From: Duganella aquatilis
GTDB taxonomy: Bacteria > Pseudomonadota > Gammaproteobacteria > Burkholderiales > Burkholderiaceae_D
Direction: 5' to 3'
Length of the DNA: 64,000 bases
NCBI RefSeq assembly: GCF_009674565.1
Contig: NZ_WKJL01000010.1
Location: 124,001 to 188,000 of the forward strand
Of this stretch, positions 1 through 10,528 are shown piece by piece. Position 1 is the first letter of the stretch; each line of letters begins with the position of its first letter. The translations under genes were made by a program, and so were the position numbers. The notes under the pieces are model-generated. The model had not been told where the DNA came from and did not search any database. It was given only the letters and a program-made list of their open reading frames with translations.

Positions 1-278
1 GAGGTGGAGCGGTCGGCCTCGACGCGGGCGGCCAGCTCTTCCTGCAATTGCGCGTCCTCGGCCGCGCTCAACGGCGCGCGCCGCGGATGGACCAGGGCGG
101 CGCGCTGCGCCGGCGTGGCCGAGGGATCTTCGCCCTGGCCGATTTCGCCGCTGGAGAAGATCACGTTGGCGGCGGCCGAGGTCGGCTCGAACAAGCGCTT
201 GCGCAGCGACCAGATGAACACGAACAGCCCGGTAATCGATAACACGAAGGACGACAGCAAAATGGCGACAGTGTTCAT
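1..278 (-). CDS. Single-pass membrane protein, partial (runs off left edge)
   Basis: The minus-strand frame opens with ATG at 278 and stays open to base 1, so the C-terminus lies outside the window. The first 25 residues (MNTVAILLSSFVLSITGLFV...) form one hydrophobic helix followed by a basic stretch (SLRKRLF) and a polar, acidic tail, which suggests an N-in or signal-anchor membrane protein. Third codon positions are strongly G/C, as in a real gene here. The short helix followed by an 'FIWSL..K..F' pattern recalls CcoS/FixS cytochrome-oxidase assembly proteins, but the tail is longer than in that family, so this is only a suggestion. Product unknown. Confidence 0.5.
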   Translation of the reverse strand, partial: MNTVAILLSSFVLSITGLFVFIWSLRKRLFEPTSAAANVIFSSGEIGQGEDPSATPAQRAALVHPRRAPLSAAEDAQLQEELAARVEADRST

Positions 279-323
279 GATGGGCTAGCGGAAAGAGTTG
301 GACAAAAGCATGTTACTGATTAA

Positions 324-484
324 TTATCGGAATAAATTTTGGCACCTCGAAATTACGCCGAATTGGCACCCGCCGGCGGTGCCGGCGCCGGTGGCGGAGT
401 CGAGCGCGAAGCTGGCCTCGACATCGGTGGCATGCTGGATGACGTTGTCGAATGCCTGGCCCACGGGTCGCCCCGCCGGATTAA
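324..484 (-). pseudogene. Coding-like fragment downstream of the flavodoxin gene
   Basis: Between the flavodoxin stop and the left-edge gene, one minus-strand frame remains open up to a TAA at 324-326 and has codon use like the neighbouring genes (nearly every third base G or C, with residues such as GQAFDNVIQHATDVEASFAL). It has no start codon with a ribosome site and is too short to assign. It may be the 3' remnant of a lost gene or simply GC-rich spacer. I do not recognise it. Confidence 0.2.
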
Positions 485-1072
485 TCAGCCGCGGCCGCGC
501 ACGAATTGCAGGGCGGTTTCCGCGACGCGCGCGCCGAGGTGTTCCGCCGTGCGCAGGTCGGCCAGCGGCGGCGCCACGTCCGGGCCCTGGTCGGCGTTCG
601 ACTGCGCCGCCGCGCCCAGGAAGAAGCCGAGGCGGTTCAGGTCTTCCTCGGAACCCTGGCTGGAGTTGTTGCCAGGTGGCAGACCCAGGCTTACCCAGTG
701 CATGCCGTGCTGGGCGGCGAAGATGGCGATCTGCTGCAGGCTGGCCAGCTTGTCGCCGGAGCGGGAGGCCGAGTTGGTGAAGCCGGCCGCCAGCTTGTTG
801 CGCCAGGTGCCGCCGGCCGCAAACACGGTGCTCGACGTCGCATCCTGGAAGGCTTTGAATTGCGCCGACGGGCCGCCCATATAGGTTGGCGCACCGAAGA
901 TGATGGCGTCAGCCTGCTCCAGTTCGGCCCACGGTGCGTCGGCGCCGCTGACGGGATACAGGCGCGCGCTGACGCCCTCGATGCGGGAGGCGCCATTGGC
1001 GACGGCCTCGGCCTGGCGCGCGGTGTGGCCATAACCCGAGTGGTACACGACTGCGACGATTGCTTTGCTCAT
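485..1072 (-). CDS. Flavodoxin-family NAD(P)H-dependent quinone oxidoreductase (WrbA-like)
   Basis: A 195-residue protein. The N-terminus 'VAVVYHSGYGHTARQAEAV' is the FMN-phosphate loop of the flavodoxin fold, and 'DAIIFGAPTYMGGPSAQFKAF' is the second flavin-contact region typical of WrbA-type quinone reductases, which reduce quinones by two electrons in the cytoplasm. The start at 1072 is preceded by GGAGC; an upstream ATG at 1108 lacks a ribosome site. It is the last gene of a minus-strand run with a hydrolase, an ABM-domain protein and two catalases, which fits a role in quinone or oxidative-stress detoxification. The family call is firm; the substrate is not known. Confidence 0.85.
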   Translation of the reverse strand: MSKAIVAVVYHSGYGHTARQAEAVANGASRIEGVSARLYPVSGADAPWAELEQADAIIFGAPTYMGGPSAQFKAFQDATSSTVFAAGGTWRNKLAAGFTNSASRSGDKLASLQQIAIFAAQHGMHWVSLGLPPGNNSSQGSEEDLNRLGFFLGAAAQSNADQGPDVAPPLADLRTAEHLGARVAETALQFVRGRG

Positions 1073-1178
1073 TTTCTGCTCCAGATGTGGTTGGTGATGC
1101 GCCAGCATAGGATGCTGGCGCGGAGTTGGTTACGCTAGATACGGGGGAGTCTTCCTCTGCCGGAAGACGGGTTGCGCT

Positions 1179-2138
1179 TTAGCGCGCGGCCGGGAGAAAC
1201 TTCAGCAAGGCGTCGGCGGTGGCGTCCGGCTGCTCTTCGGCGACCCAGTGGCCCGCGCCTTCGATCTGCACGGCGCGGACCCTGTCGGCCACGTGCTTCA
1301 GGTGGTCGCCGATGATCGGGCCGAAGCTGCCGGCGCCGCCGATGCCCAGCACCGGAATGGTCAGCTTGACCTTGGCGAACTCCTGGTTGGCGATGGCGTC
1401 CTGCGGGAACGCGCGGTAGTACTCGAAGCCGCCGCGCAGCGCGCCCGGCGCCGAGTATTTGCGGGCATAGACGTTTTCCACTTCGTCGGTAAAGGCGCCG
1501 GCGTTGACCGCTTCCGAGTTGTGGAACCACGAGAAGAAGGCTTTTTCACGGTCGACAATCAGGCGCTCGGCGACGTCGCGGTTGCCAAAGAACTTGAAGT
1601 GCCACACGCGGTCCGAGCCGAGGATGTCCTGCCACGGTGCGATGCCCGGCAGCGGCACGTCGAGGATGGCCAGCGTTTGTACCTGGTCGCGGAACTGCGC
1701 GGCGTAGGCATAGGCCACCATGCCGCCCATGTCGTGGCCGACCACATTGACCTTGGCGCCCAGCTGCAGTGCCGCCACCAGCGCCTGGATGTCCCGGGCG
1801 ACGTTGGCCTTGTCGTAGCCGGCCTGCGGCTTGTCGGTGTCGCCGAAGCCGCGCAGGTCGGGCGCCAGCACGGTGTAGCCGGCGGCGCTCAGCTTCGGCA
1901 TCACGAAGCGCCACATATAGGAGGTCGAGCCCCAGCCGTGTAGCAACACGACCACCGGGCCGTGGTCCTTGTGCAGCAGGTAGTGGTAGCGCACGCCGTT
2001 GACGGTGGTTTTGCCTTCAATGATCTGTGGCGCGCTGACGGCGGCCGCAGTGGCAGGCGCGGCTTGCGCCGCTGCCGTCAGGGAAGTGGTGGCCAGTGCC
2101 AGTGCGGCGGCCAGGTTCAGCATGGTCGGGATTTTCAT
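1179..2138 (-). CDS. Exported alpha/beta hydrolase, epoxide-hydrolase/dehalogenase type
   Basis: A 319-aa protein with an Ala-rich signal peptide (about residues 1-27). It has the oxyanion motif HGWG (67-70), the substrate-entrance pattern 'APDLRGFGDTDKP' and a nucleophile elbow GHDMGG with Asp136. An Asp nucleophile is typical of epoxide hydrolases and haloalkane or fluoroacetate dehalogenases rather than esterases. The late 'GAGHW' supplies the catalytic His. The ATG overlaps the stop of the upstream ABM gene in an ATGA tetranucleotide, so the two are translationally coupled. Longer in-frame starts upstream lie inside that gene and are unlikely. The substrate cannot be read from sequence. 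Confidence 0.85.
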   Translation of the reverse strand: MKIPTMLNLAAALALATTSLTAAAQAAPATAAAVSAPQIIEGKTTVNGVRYHYLLHKDHGPVVVLLHGWGSTSYMWRFVMPKLSAAGYTVLAPDLRGFGDTDKPQAGYDKANVARDIQALVAALQLGAKVNVVGHDMGGMVAYAYAAQFRDQVQTLAILDVPLPGIAPWQDILGSDRVWHFKFFGNRDVAERLIVDREKAFFSWFHNSEAVNAGAFTDEVENVYARKYSAPGALRGGFEYYRAFPQDAIANQEFAKVKLTIPVLGIGGAGSFGPIIGDHLKHVADRVRAVQIEGAGHWVAEEQPDATADALLKFLPAAR

Positions 2139-2476
2139 GATTGACCTTGGGCGCGCAGTTGCAGGAAAGGGCTGACGTCGTCGAGGAATTCGATGCGGCG
2201 CTCGGCGGCCAGGCGGCCCGGCAGTTCGCGTTCGAAGTCGGCGCGGTAGTGGCGTGGCAGGTGGTGCTGCAGGAAATACTCGCGGTCGCAGCGCCAGCTT
2301 TCGTAGACGACCAGCGTGTTGGGATCGTTCTGCGAGCGGTGCAGCGTGCATTCCAGGAAATCGGGTTCATGCGACATGGCGGTCAGCACCTGGCGCACGC
2401 CGGCTTCCAGCTCGGCGTAGCGTTCCGGCTTGGCCGGCAGGTGGACGATGAAGGTCAGGCGATGCTGTGCGGTCAT
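2135..2476 (-). CDS. Antibiotic-biosynthesis-monooxygenase (ABM) domain protein
   Basis: A 113-aa protein with the ferredoxin-like ABM pattern: 'RLTFIVHLPAKPERYAELEAGVRQVL', then 'EPDFLECTLHRS' and 'LVVYESWRCDREYFLQHHLPRHY'. Family members are small dimeric heme- or cofactor-free monooxygenases, or proteins of unknown function acting on quinols. A strong AAGGAG lies 7 nt before the ATG at 2476. Translationally coupled to the downstream hydrolase by ATGA. Next to a flavodoxin-type quinone reductase it could act on a quinol, like YgiN beside MdaB in E. coli; that link is inference. Confidence 0.8.
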   Translation of the reverse strand: MTAQHRLTFIVHLPAKPERYAELEAGVRQVLTAMSHEPDFLECTLHRSQNDPNTLVVYESWRCDREYFLQHHLPRHYRADFERELPGRLAAERRIEFLDDVSPFLQLRAQGQS

Positions 2477-2534
2477 GGTGGACTCCTTGTGCGCCAGTCC
2501 CCGCAACGCGGGAGGCTGGCAGTGGGACGGTGGA

Positions 2535-2732
2535 TTACGCGGCGAAGCCGCCGTCGATCAGCAGGTCGGCGCCGGTGACGAAGGCCGCCTCGGCGCTGGC
2601 CAGGTAAGCCACCATGGCGGCGATTTCATCGGCGTGGCCGTGGCGTGGGATCGCCATCAGGCCATGCAAGGCGGCGGCGAAATCGCCATTGGCCGGGTTC
2701 ATGTCGGTGTCGATCGGACCCGGCGCCACGAT
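2535..2732 (-). pseudogene. Short-chain dehydrogenase, C-terminal remnant
   Basis: Only the last 65 residues of a classical SDR remain: 'VAPGPIDTDMNPANG' (the loop after the active site) followed by the helix 'ADEIAAMVAYLASAEAAFVTG' and the final 'GGFAA' end typical of FabG-like SDRs. The Rossmann GxxxGxG, the catalytic Ser and the YxxxK are absent, so it cannot be functional alone. It has no start codon; homology begins abruptly at about 2732, exactly where catalase homology of the upstream gene stops. The reading frame differs from the catalase by one position. Confidence 0.8.
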
Positions 2733-3600
2733 CGTCCGACGGCGACAGGCCGGCCGGCAGGTTGACCGGCACGAAGACCATGTCGTCGCAGGCGCCCGCG
2801 CCCGCCAGCGAGGTGACGCGCAAGCGCCCCAGCGACACATGGCCGGCGCCTTGCCACGGCAGGCTGGAATCGACCAGGGAGTCGCCAGCGGCCGGCAGCT
2901 GGGCCACGATTTCGAAGTCCACCGGCCCCTGGGCCAGGCGCGTTGCAAGCTCGTCTTCCAGGAAGTTGTCCGGGAACGACTGCTCCTGCTCCGCCGTCAG
3001 GTATCGGGTGCCGGCGGCGGGGATGGCGATGATGCGTGCCGTGGTCGATTCGCCGGTAACCGAGTGGAAGACGAAGGCGTTGTTGGAGTAGTAGCGCGTG
3101 TCCGCGTACGAGGCCGGCGCCGCATGTGCCGCCAGCAGCGCCGGCTGGCGCGCGCCATCCGGAAACTTCAGGTTGTGTGCCGCGATGTTGTCGGGATTGG
3201 GCTTTTTGGTCTCCGGGTCCGCCACGCGCGCCGCCAGGAAGCTGACAAACGATTCGGGCGTGGCGGCAAAGAACACCGGCTCCGACAGCAGCACCAGATC
3301 CCAGTGCTCGGCGCCCTGGCCGATGCGTACCGCCAGCCCGCGCACCGAGCGGCTCTTGTCCGAGACGCCCGGATTGCCGCCGCCGACGGAAAAGCGCAGC
3401 GTCGCTTGCAGATGGCCATCCCGGAAGATGGGACCGTTGGCAAAGCCGGCGGCTTCCATCGTCGGCGTGAACTGGCCGCTGGCGCAGAAGCCCTTGGCAT
3501 GGGAGGCGCGCTGGCCCGGATGTTTGCCGAAGGTGTGGTTCAGCGCGTCCACCAGGTCGGCTGGACTTGGCGCGCTTGCGGGATGAATGATGTGTTCCAT
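2626..3600 (-). pseudogene. SrpA-like catalase-family peroxidase, 3' end replaced by deletion junction
   Basis: The ATG at 3600 follows AGGAG. Residues 1 to about 290 match the adjacent paralogue closely, including the distal heme His34 in 'RASHAKGFC', the 'RFSVGGGNP' segment and 'YYSNNAFVF'. Homology ends after 'PSDD'; the paralogue continues with 'SILTARAPAYAVSLGRR', whereas this frame reads 34 out-of-frame residues through the SDR remnant and stops at 2626. Unlike the paralogue it lacks a signal peptide. The protein may still fold because only the last 20 or so residues are lost, so it is a damaged rather than a certainly dead gene. Confidence 0.75.
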
Positions 3601-3613
3601 GTTGTACTCCTGG

Positions 3614-4627
3614 TTAGTTGGCGCGGCGTCCCAACGAGACCGCATAAGCCGGCGCGCGGGCTGTCAGAATGCTGTCGTCCGACGGCGCGACGCCGGTGGG
3701 CAAGGTTACCGGCATGAACACCAGGCCATCGCAGGTTTCCTGGCCGGCCACGCTCAGCACGCGTAGCTTGCCGAGCGTGACGCGCTCTTTGCCGGACCAC
3801 GGCTGGGACGCATCGGTCAGCGGATCGTTCGGCGCCGGCAGTTGGGCGTAGATGGTGAATTCGGCGGGACGGGCGCTCAGGCGCGCATTCAGCTCGTTTT
3901 CAAGAAACAGGTCAGGCAGCGATTTTTCCTCGTCGTCGGTCAGGTAGCGGGTGCCGGCGGCCGGCTCCACCACGATGCGCGCGTGCCGCCGCGTGTTGTC
4001 GGCGGCCTGGAAGACGAAGGCATTGGTCGAGTAATACGGCGTGGTGGCGTAGGAATACGGCGCCGCATGTGCTGCCAGCAAGGCCGGCTGGTTTTTGGCT
4101 TCCGGATATCTGGCGTTGTGCGCCGCGATTTTCGCCGGATCGGGCTTCTTGGTGACCGGATCTGGCACGCGGGCGTCCAGGAAGCTGACGAATGATGCCG
4201 GTGTCGCGGCGAAGAAGACCGGCTCGGAGATCAGAACCAGGTCATAGGTTTCGCCGGCGCCGCTAATGCGGGCGCCCAGCCCACGCACGGAACGGCTTTT
4301 GTCGGACGCGGCCGGATTGCCGCCGCCGACCGAGAAGCGCAGCGTGGCGCCCATGGTCTTCTGCGCGAAGAACGGGCCGCTGACGAACGAGTCGAGCCTT
4401 GTGGCAGGCGTGAAATCGCCCTTGCCGCAGAAGCCCTTCGCGTGCGAGGCGCGTTTGCCGGGGTGTTTGCCGAAAGTGCCGTTCAGAGCGTCTATCTGGG
4501 CGGCGGGATTGCCGGGATCGACCTGGGCGCTGGCGGGCAGCTGTAGGCCGAAGAAGGCCAGGGATACCGCCAGGAAGGCCTGGATGATGGGATTGCCGGC
4601 CCCGGGGTGGGTGCGGGAAGAGCTCAT
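3614..4627 (-). CDS. Exported SrpA-like catalase-family peroxidase
   Basis: A 337-aa heme peroxidase of the small catalase family (compare SrpA), which decomposes peroxides, probably in the periplasm. A hydrophobic leader (about residues 13-34, ending PASA) looks like a signal peptide. His62 in 'RASHAKGFC' is the distal heme histidine; 'RFSVGGGNP' and 'SRSVRGLGARI' correspond to the conserved catalase core, and 'PYYSTNAFVF' follows. The ATG at 4627 has GGAG upstream; the stop lies 13 nt before a tandem paralogue. The same-strand run continues to the flavodoxin gene, suggesting a stress-responsive unit; no operator was recognised. Confidence 0.85.
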   Translation of the reverse strand: MSSSRTHPGAGNPIIQAFLAVSLAFFGLQLPASAQVDPGNPAAQIDALNGTFGKHPGKRASHAKGFCGKGDFTPATRLDSFVSGPFFAQKTMGATLRFSVGGGNPAASDKSRSVRGLGARISGAGETYDLVLISEPVFFAATPASFVSFLDARVPDPVTKKPDPAKIAAHNARYPEAKNQPALLAAHAAPYSYATTPYYSTNAFVFQAADNTRRHARIVVEPAAGTRYLTDDEEKSLPDLFLENELNARLSARPAEFTIYAQLPAPNDPLTDASQPWSGKERVTLGKLRVLSVAGQETCDGLVFMPVTLPTGVAPSDDSILTARAPAYAVSLGRRAN

Positions 4628-4693
4628 GATGTTCTCCAAAATGTGTTCGATGCTGTTTAGTCGCAGCAAACGCCCGAGTGTTACACATCGCCA

Positions 4694-4918
4694 TCAACTA
4701 TTTTTTGGCACCTTGGATTTGGCGCGGATTGGCGCCTGGCCGAAGAGGGCGGCGACCATCGGGTCGCGCTGGATGATTTCCCGTTCCTTGATGCGCGCGC
4801 AGAAGGCGACGTCGTCGGCCAGGCGATAGACCTTGTGTCCCTCCCTGTTCACGGTGGTGATGGTGGTTGGCCCGGCATAGCGGGCGCCATCCAGATCTTG
4901 CGTATCTTGGGCATCCAT
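4694..4918 (-). CDS. Hypothetical 74-aa protein
   Basis: A small soluble, charged protein (MDAQDTQDLDGARY..., ending RAKSKVPKNS) with no signal peptide, membrane segment or motif that I recognise. Codon use resembles neighbouring genes. The ATG at 4918 has only a poor ribosome site. It sits between the catalase pair and the acyltransferase gene, on the same strand as both. Two near-identical 13-base repeats (4963-4975 and 4997-5009) lie just upstream. Moderate confidence that it is translated. Confidence 0.45.
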   Translation of the reverse strand: MDAQDTQDLDGARYAGPTTITTVNREGHKVYRLADDVAFCARIKEREIIQRDPMVAALFGQAPIRAKSKVPKNS

Positions 4919-5076
4919 GATGGTCTTATGGTGAGGGTTGTCACGGCGGGCGCGGGGGCGCCGCCACCATGTAGGAGCCTAGCATTTGCAGGGGCTGCCA
5001 CCATATAGGCCAATTGGTTGAGCGTCTTCCCCCCCATTCCTACGCTGACACGCGGCGCTCGATGAGGGTGGCAGTG

Positions 5077-6210
5077 TCAATCGGTTCCGGTTTTGAAGGG
5101 AATGTGTTCGCTTAACTCGTCGATGTAGTCGTTCATCGCCGCCGTTTCCTCTTGCAGGAAATCGTTGATGGCGTCGGCGAAGCGCTGGTCCGCGACCCAG
5201 TGTGCGGACCAGGTCGGCGTCGGCACCAGGCCGCGCGACATCTTGTGCACGCCCTGGGCGCCGCCTTCGAAGCGGGCAATGCCGTGCCTGATGCAGTAGT
5301 CGATCGACTGCACGTAGCAGGCCTCGAAGTGCAGGCCGGAAATGAATTCCTGCGTGCCCCAATAGCGGCCGTACATGACGTTGCCGCCAATCAGGTTCAG
5401 CGCGACAGCGACCGGCTGGTCGCCGCGCCTGGCCAGCACCAGCATCAGGTTGTCGGGCATGGCGGCCAGGATGCGCTGGAAGAATTCCAGCGACAGGTAG
5501 GGCTTGGAATAGTGCGCCTGGTAGGTCGAGACGTAGCAGCGATAGAAGAAGCGCAGCACGTCGTCGCTGATCGCCGTGCCGGTCAGGTGTTCGAAATGAA
5601 CGCCGGCATCGAGCACGCGGCGGCGGTCCTGGCGCAGCTTCTTGCGCTTTTCCATTTTCATGGTGGCCAGGAAAGCGTCGAAGTCGTCGTAGTTCTGGTT
5701 TTCCCAATGGAACTGGACGCCTTCGCGCAGCATGTAGCCGGCCTTGGCGAATGCCTGGCGGTCCGCATCGTCGGGGAACAGCACGTGCAACGAGGAGGTG
5801 CCCATTTGCTGCGCCACCTGCAGCGCCACGCGGGCCAACAGCAGGCGGTCTTCCGGCGTGGCGGCCAGCAGGCGGTTGCCGGTCACCGGCGTAAACGGAA
5901 TGGCGGACAGCAGTTTGGGATAGTATGGCACGCCATTGCGGTGGAAGGCGTCCGCCCAGCCCTGGTCGAACACATATTCGCCCCGGCTATGGGCTTTCAG
6001 GTAAAGCGGCATGGCGCCGGCCAGTGCGCCGTCGCGGTGCATCAGCAAGAAGCGCGGCGACCAGCCGGTATCCGGCGCCGCGCAGCCGGTCGTATGCAAA
6101 GCGTTAAGAAAGGTGTAACTCAGGGTCGGGTTATCCCCCGCGAGCCGCTGCCAGTCATCCGGCGCGATCTCTGCAATGGAATCCACTAAGCTAAACTCTG
6201 GCTCACCCAA
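5077..6210 (-). CDS. FemAB-like GNAT acyltransferase (DUF482/PF04339 type)
   Basis: A 377-aa protein with the pattern of the bacterial 'peptidogalycan biosynthesis' family: 'LSYTFLNALHTTGC' near the start, 'VFDQGWADAFHRNGVPYYPKL' (60-100), 'KMEKRKKLRQDRRRV' and a C-terminal GNAT half containing 'GGNVMYGRYWG' and 'FEGGAQGVHKMSRGL'. Members are probably cytoplasmic aminoacyl- or acyl-transferases; the exact reaction is not established. It is divergent from nadE, with 146 bases between the starts. Family assignment is strong, function weak. Confidence 0.85.
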   Translation of the reverse strand: MGEPEFSLVDSIAEIAPDDWQRLAGDNPTLSYTFLNALHTTGCAAPDTGWSPRFLLMHRDGALAGAMPLYLKAHSRGEYVFDQGWADAFHRNGVPYYPKLLSAIPFTPVTGNRLLAATPEDRLLLARVALQVAQQMGTSSLHVLFPDDADRQAFAKAGYMLREGVQFHWENQNYDDFDAFLATMKMEKRKKLRQDRRRVLDAGVHFEHLTGTAISDDVLRFFYRCYVSTYQAHYSKPYLSLEFFQRILAAMPDNLMLVLARRGDQPVAVALNLIGGNVMYGRYWGTQEFISGLHFEACYVQSIDYCIRHGIARFEGGAQGVHKMSRGLVPTPTWSAHWVADQRFADAINDFLQEETAAMNDYIDELSEHIPFKTGTD

Positions 6211-6356
6211 GTCATTCTCCAGTTACGACGATGTTTCGATACCCGGCATTGTGGCAGGTTCCGGCAAAACCCGCAGCGGCCGGACGCTAGCTTAACAACA
6301 TGCGGACGCGCTTTGCCCGTGCGATAATCGAATTTTGCGCACGCGAAAGACCTGAC

Positions 6357-8411
<2,055 letters not shown>

Positions 8412-8515
8412 AGTTTTTACGGGAATAAGCTTATGTGCATGGACAGTGCGCGCCTGTCGATTACAATAGACTTAAGCTTGCAGTCCGCTCGCATGGATTT
8501 TCGATTTACACATAA

Positions 8516-8863
<348 letters not shown>

Positions 8864-8883
8864 GCAGGTCCCGCTTTATTCGA

Positions 8884-8910
8884 AATGCCGGCTCAGCCGG
8901 CATTTTTTTT
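8884..8910 (+). terminator. Rho-independent terminator after glnB
   Basis: A perfect 9-bp stem, AATGCCGGC / GCCGGCATT, with a 3-base loop (TCA) followed by a run of T ending at 8910, 21 bases after the glnB stop. Confidence 0.92.
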
Positions 8911-9025
8911 GCGCCGCGCCGATTAAGGCGGATTTTGCATATTCATTATTGGTTATATTAGTTCGAGTTTTCTACATGGATTAGTAATATGGATACACTG
9001 TCTACATTACCCGGAAAGCCCTGCC

Positions 9026-10435
9026 ATGAAGAAAATCGTCGCACTGTCGCTGTTGTCCGCTGCCGCCCACGTGGGCGCCGCGCCGAGCGTCTATCCCACC
9101 GGCGTCACCCGTTACGACACCGCCACCGCCTACAACAGCTACGTGATCTTCAGCGGCCAGGACAAGAAAACCCATCTGATCGACATGAACGGCAACGAGG
9201 TGCATGTGTGGGACGCCGAAGGCTTCCCGCCGGTGCTGCTTGATCCGGCGCTGACCGGCGGCCAACGCGGCAATGTGCTGGTGCAGCTGGCCAGCGTGAC
9301 CGGCACGTCGAACGAGGGCAACGGCCTGCGCAACCAGGCGATCGGCGAACTGGACTGGAATAGCCAGGTGGTGTGGCAGTGGGGCGCGTCGTCCGCTTCC
9401 AGCGCGCAGGATGCGTATGCGGCGCCGGTGGAAGGCAAGACCAATCCACAGGTGCCGGGCGGTAGCGCCAAGCAGCACCACGACTGGCGCCGCCTGGCGA
9501 ACGGCAACACGCTGGTGCTGGCCAACCTGGTGCATCCGCTGCAAGGCTTCAGCGCGCCGCAGGTGCTGGACGACGTGATCTACGAAGTCAACAAACAGGG
9601 CGACATCGTGTGGAAATGGGTGGCGTCCGAGCATCTGACCGAATTCGGTTTTTCGGCGGCCTCGCTGAAGCTGGTGAAGGAGGGCGTTTCGCCGCGCGGC
9701 AAGGCGGCGCCGTTCGACTACCTGCACATCAATAATATGTCGGTGCTGGGCCCGAACAAATGGTTCGATGGCGGCGACCAGCGCTTCAACCCGGACAACA
9801 TCCTGATCGATTCGCGCGAAGCCAACTTCATCGTCATCATCGACAGGCAGACCGGCAAGGTGGTGTGGAACCTGGGGCCGGATTATCCGGCGCAGGTGCG
9901 CGGTCCGCGCGTGCTGCCGCGCCCGGTCGACCAGATCGTCGGCCAGCATGACGCGCACCTGATCGCGCCGGGCCTGCCGGGCGCCGGCAATATCCTGGTG
10001 TTCGACAACCAGGGCGAGGCGGGCTATCCGCGCGTCAGCGTCGGCGTGCAGCCGCGCTCGCGCGTGTTGGAGATCGATCCGGTCAGCAAACAGATCGTGT
10101 GGGAATACACGGGCGGCGATTCCAACGGCCCGGAGTGGAGTTTCTACAGTTCGTTCATCAGCAGCGCCCGCCGTCTGCCGAACGGCAATACCCTGATCGA
10201 TGAAGGCATGAACGGCCGCATCTTCCAGATTACGAACAAGGGCGACATCGCCTGGGAATACATCAGCCCGTACTTCGCACCGACGCCAGTGGCTGGCGCG
10301 GGCAAGCCGGTGCTGAGCAACTGGTTGTACCGCGCCCAACCGGTGCCGTACAACTGGGTGCCGGAAGGCACGCCACGCTCCGAGAAAGCGGTGACCCCGC
10401 CCGAGCCCGGCAAGTACCGCGTCGCCACGAACTAG
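9026..10435 (+). CDS. Exported arylsulfotransferase-like (ASST) beta-propeller protein
   Basis: A 469-aa protein with a signal peptide (MKKIVALSLLSAAAHVGAA). Repeated blades of the type 'G.I.W.W' and 'RLPNGNTLI' (for example 'NKQGDIVWKWVASEH', 'ITNKGDIAWEY') indicate a beta-propeller. 'DYLHINNMSVLG', then 'ILIDSREANFIVIIDRQTGK' and 'QHDAHLI' match the ASST family, in which a conserved His carries sulfate from a phenolic sulfate donor to a phenol acceptor. It is the first gene of a same-strand group with a TonB receptor and a sulfatase. PQQ-like or other propeller functions are less likely; the substrate is unknown. Confidence 0.8.
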   Translation: MKKIVALSLLSAAAHVGAAPSVYPTGVTRYDTATAYNSYVIFSGQDKKTHLIDMNGNEVHVWDAEGFPPVLLDPALTGGQRGNVLVQLASVTGTSNEGNGLRNQAIGELDWNSQVVWQWGASSASSAQDAYAAPVEGKTNPQVPGGSAKQHHDWRRLANGNTLVLANLVHPLQGFSAPQVLDDVIYEVNKQGDIVWKWVASEHLTEFGFSAASLKLVKEGVSPRGKAAPFDYLHINNMSVLGPNKWFDGGDQRFNPDNILIDSREANFIVIIDRQTGKVVWNLGPDYPAQVRGPRVLPRPVDQIVGQHDAHLIAPGLPGAGNILVFDNQGEAGYPRVSVGVQPRSRVLEIDPVSKQIVWEYTGGDSNGPEWSFYSSFISSARRLPNGNTLIDEGMNGRIFQITNKGDIAWEYISPYFAPTPVAGAGKPVLSNWLYRAQPVPYNWVPEGTPRSEKAVTPPEPGKYRVATN

Positions 10436-10528
10436 ACGCCGACAACCACTCCTATCCATCGTTCGCGCCGGCGGCCAAGCTGGCGCGCGGGGCCGCGCAC
10501 GCCCATTTTTCAGAATGAAAGCTTGATC

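Noticed and set aside
1149..1168. GTCTTCC/GGAAGAC hairpin as terminator of the hydrolase gene
   Set aside because: Only a 7-bp stem with no T run on the minus strand; too weak to call.
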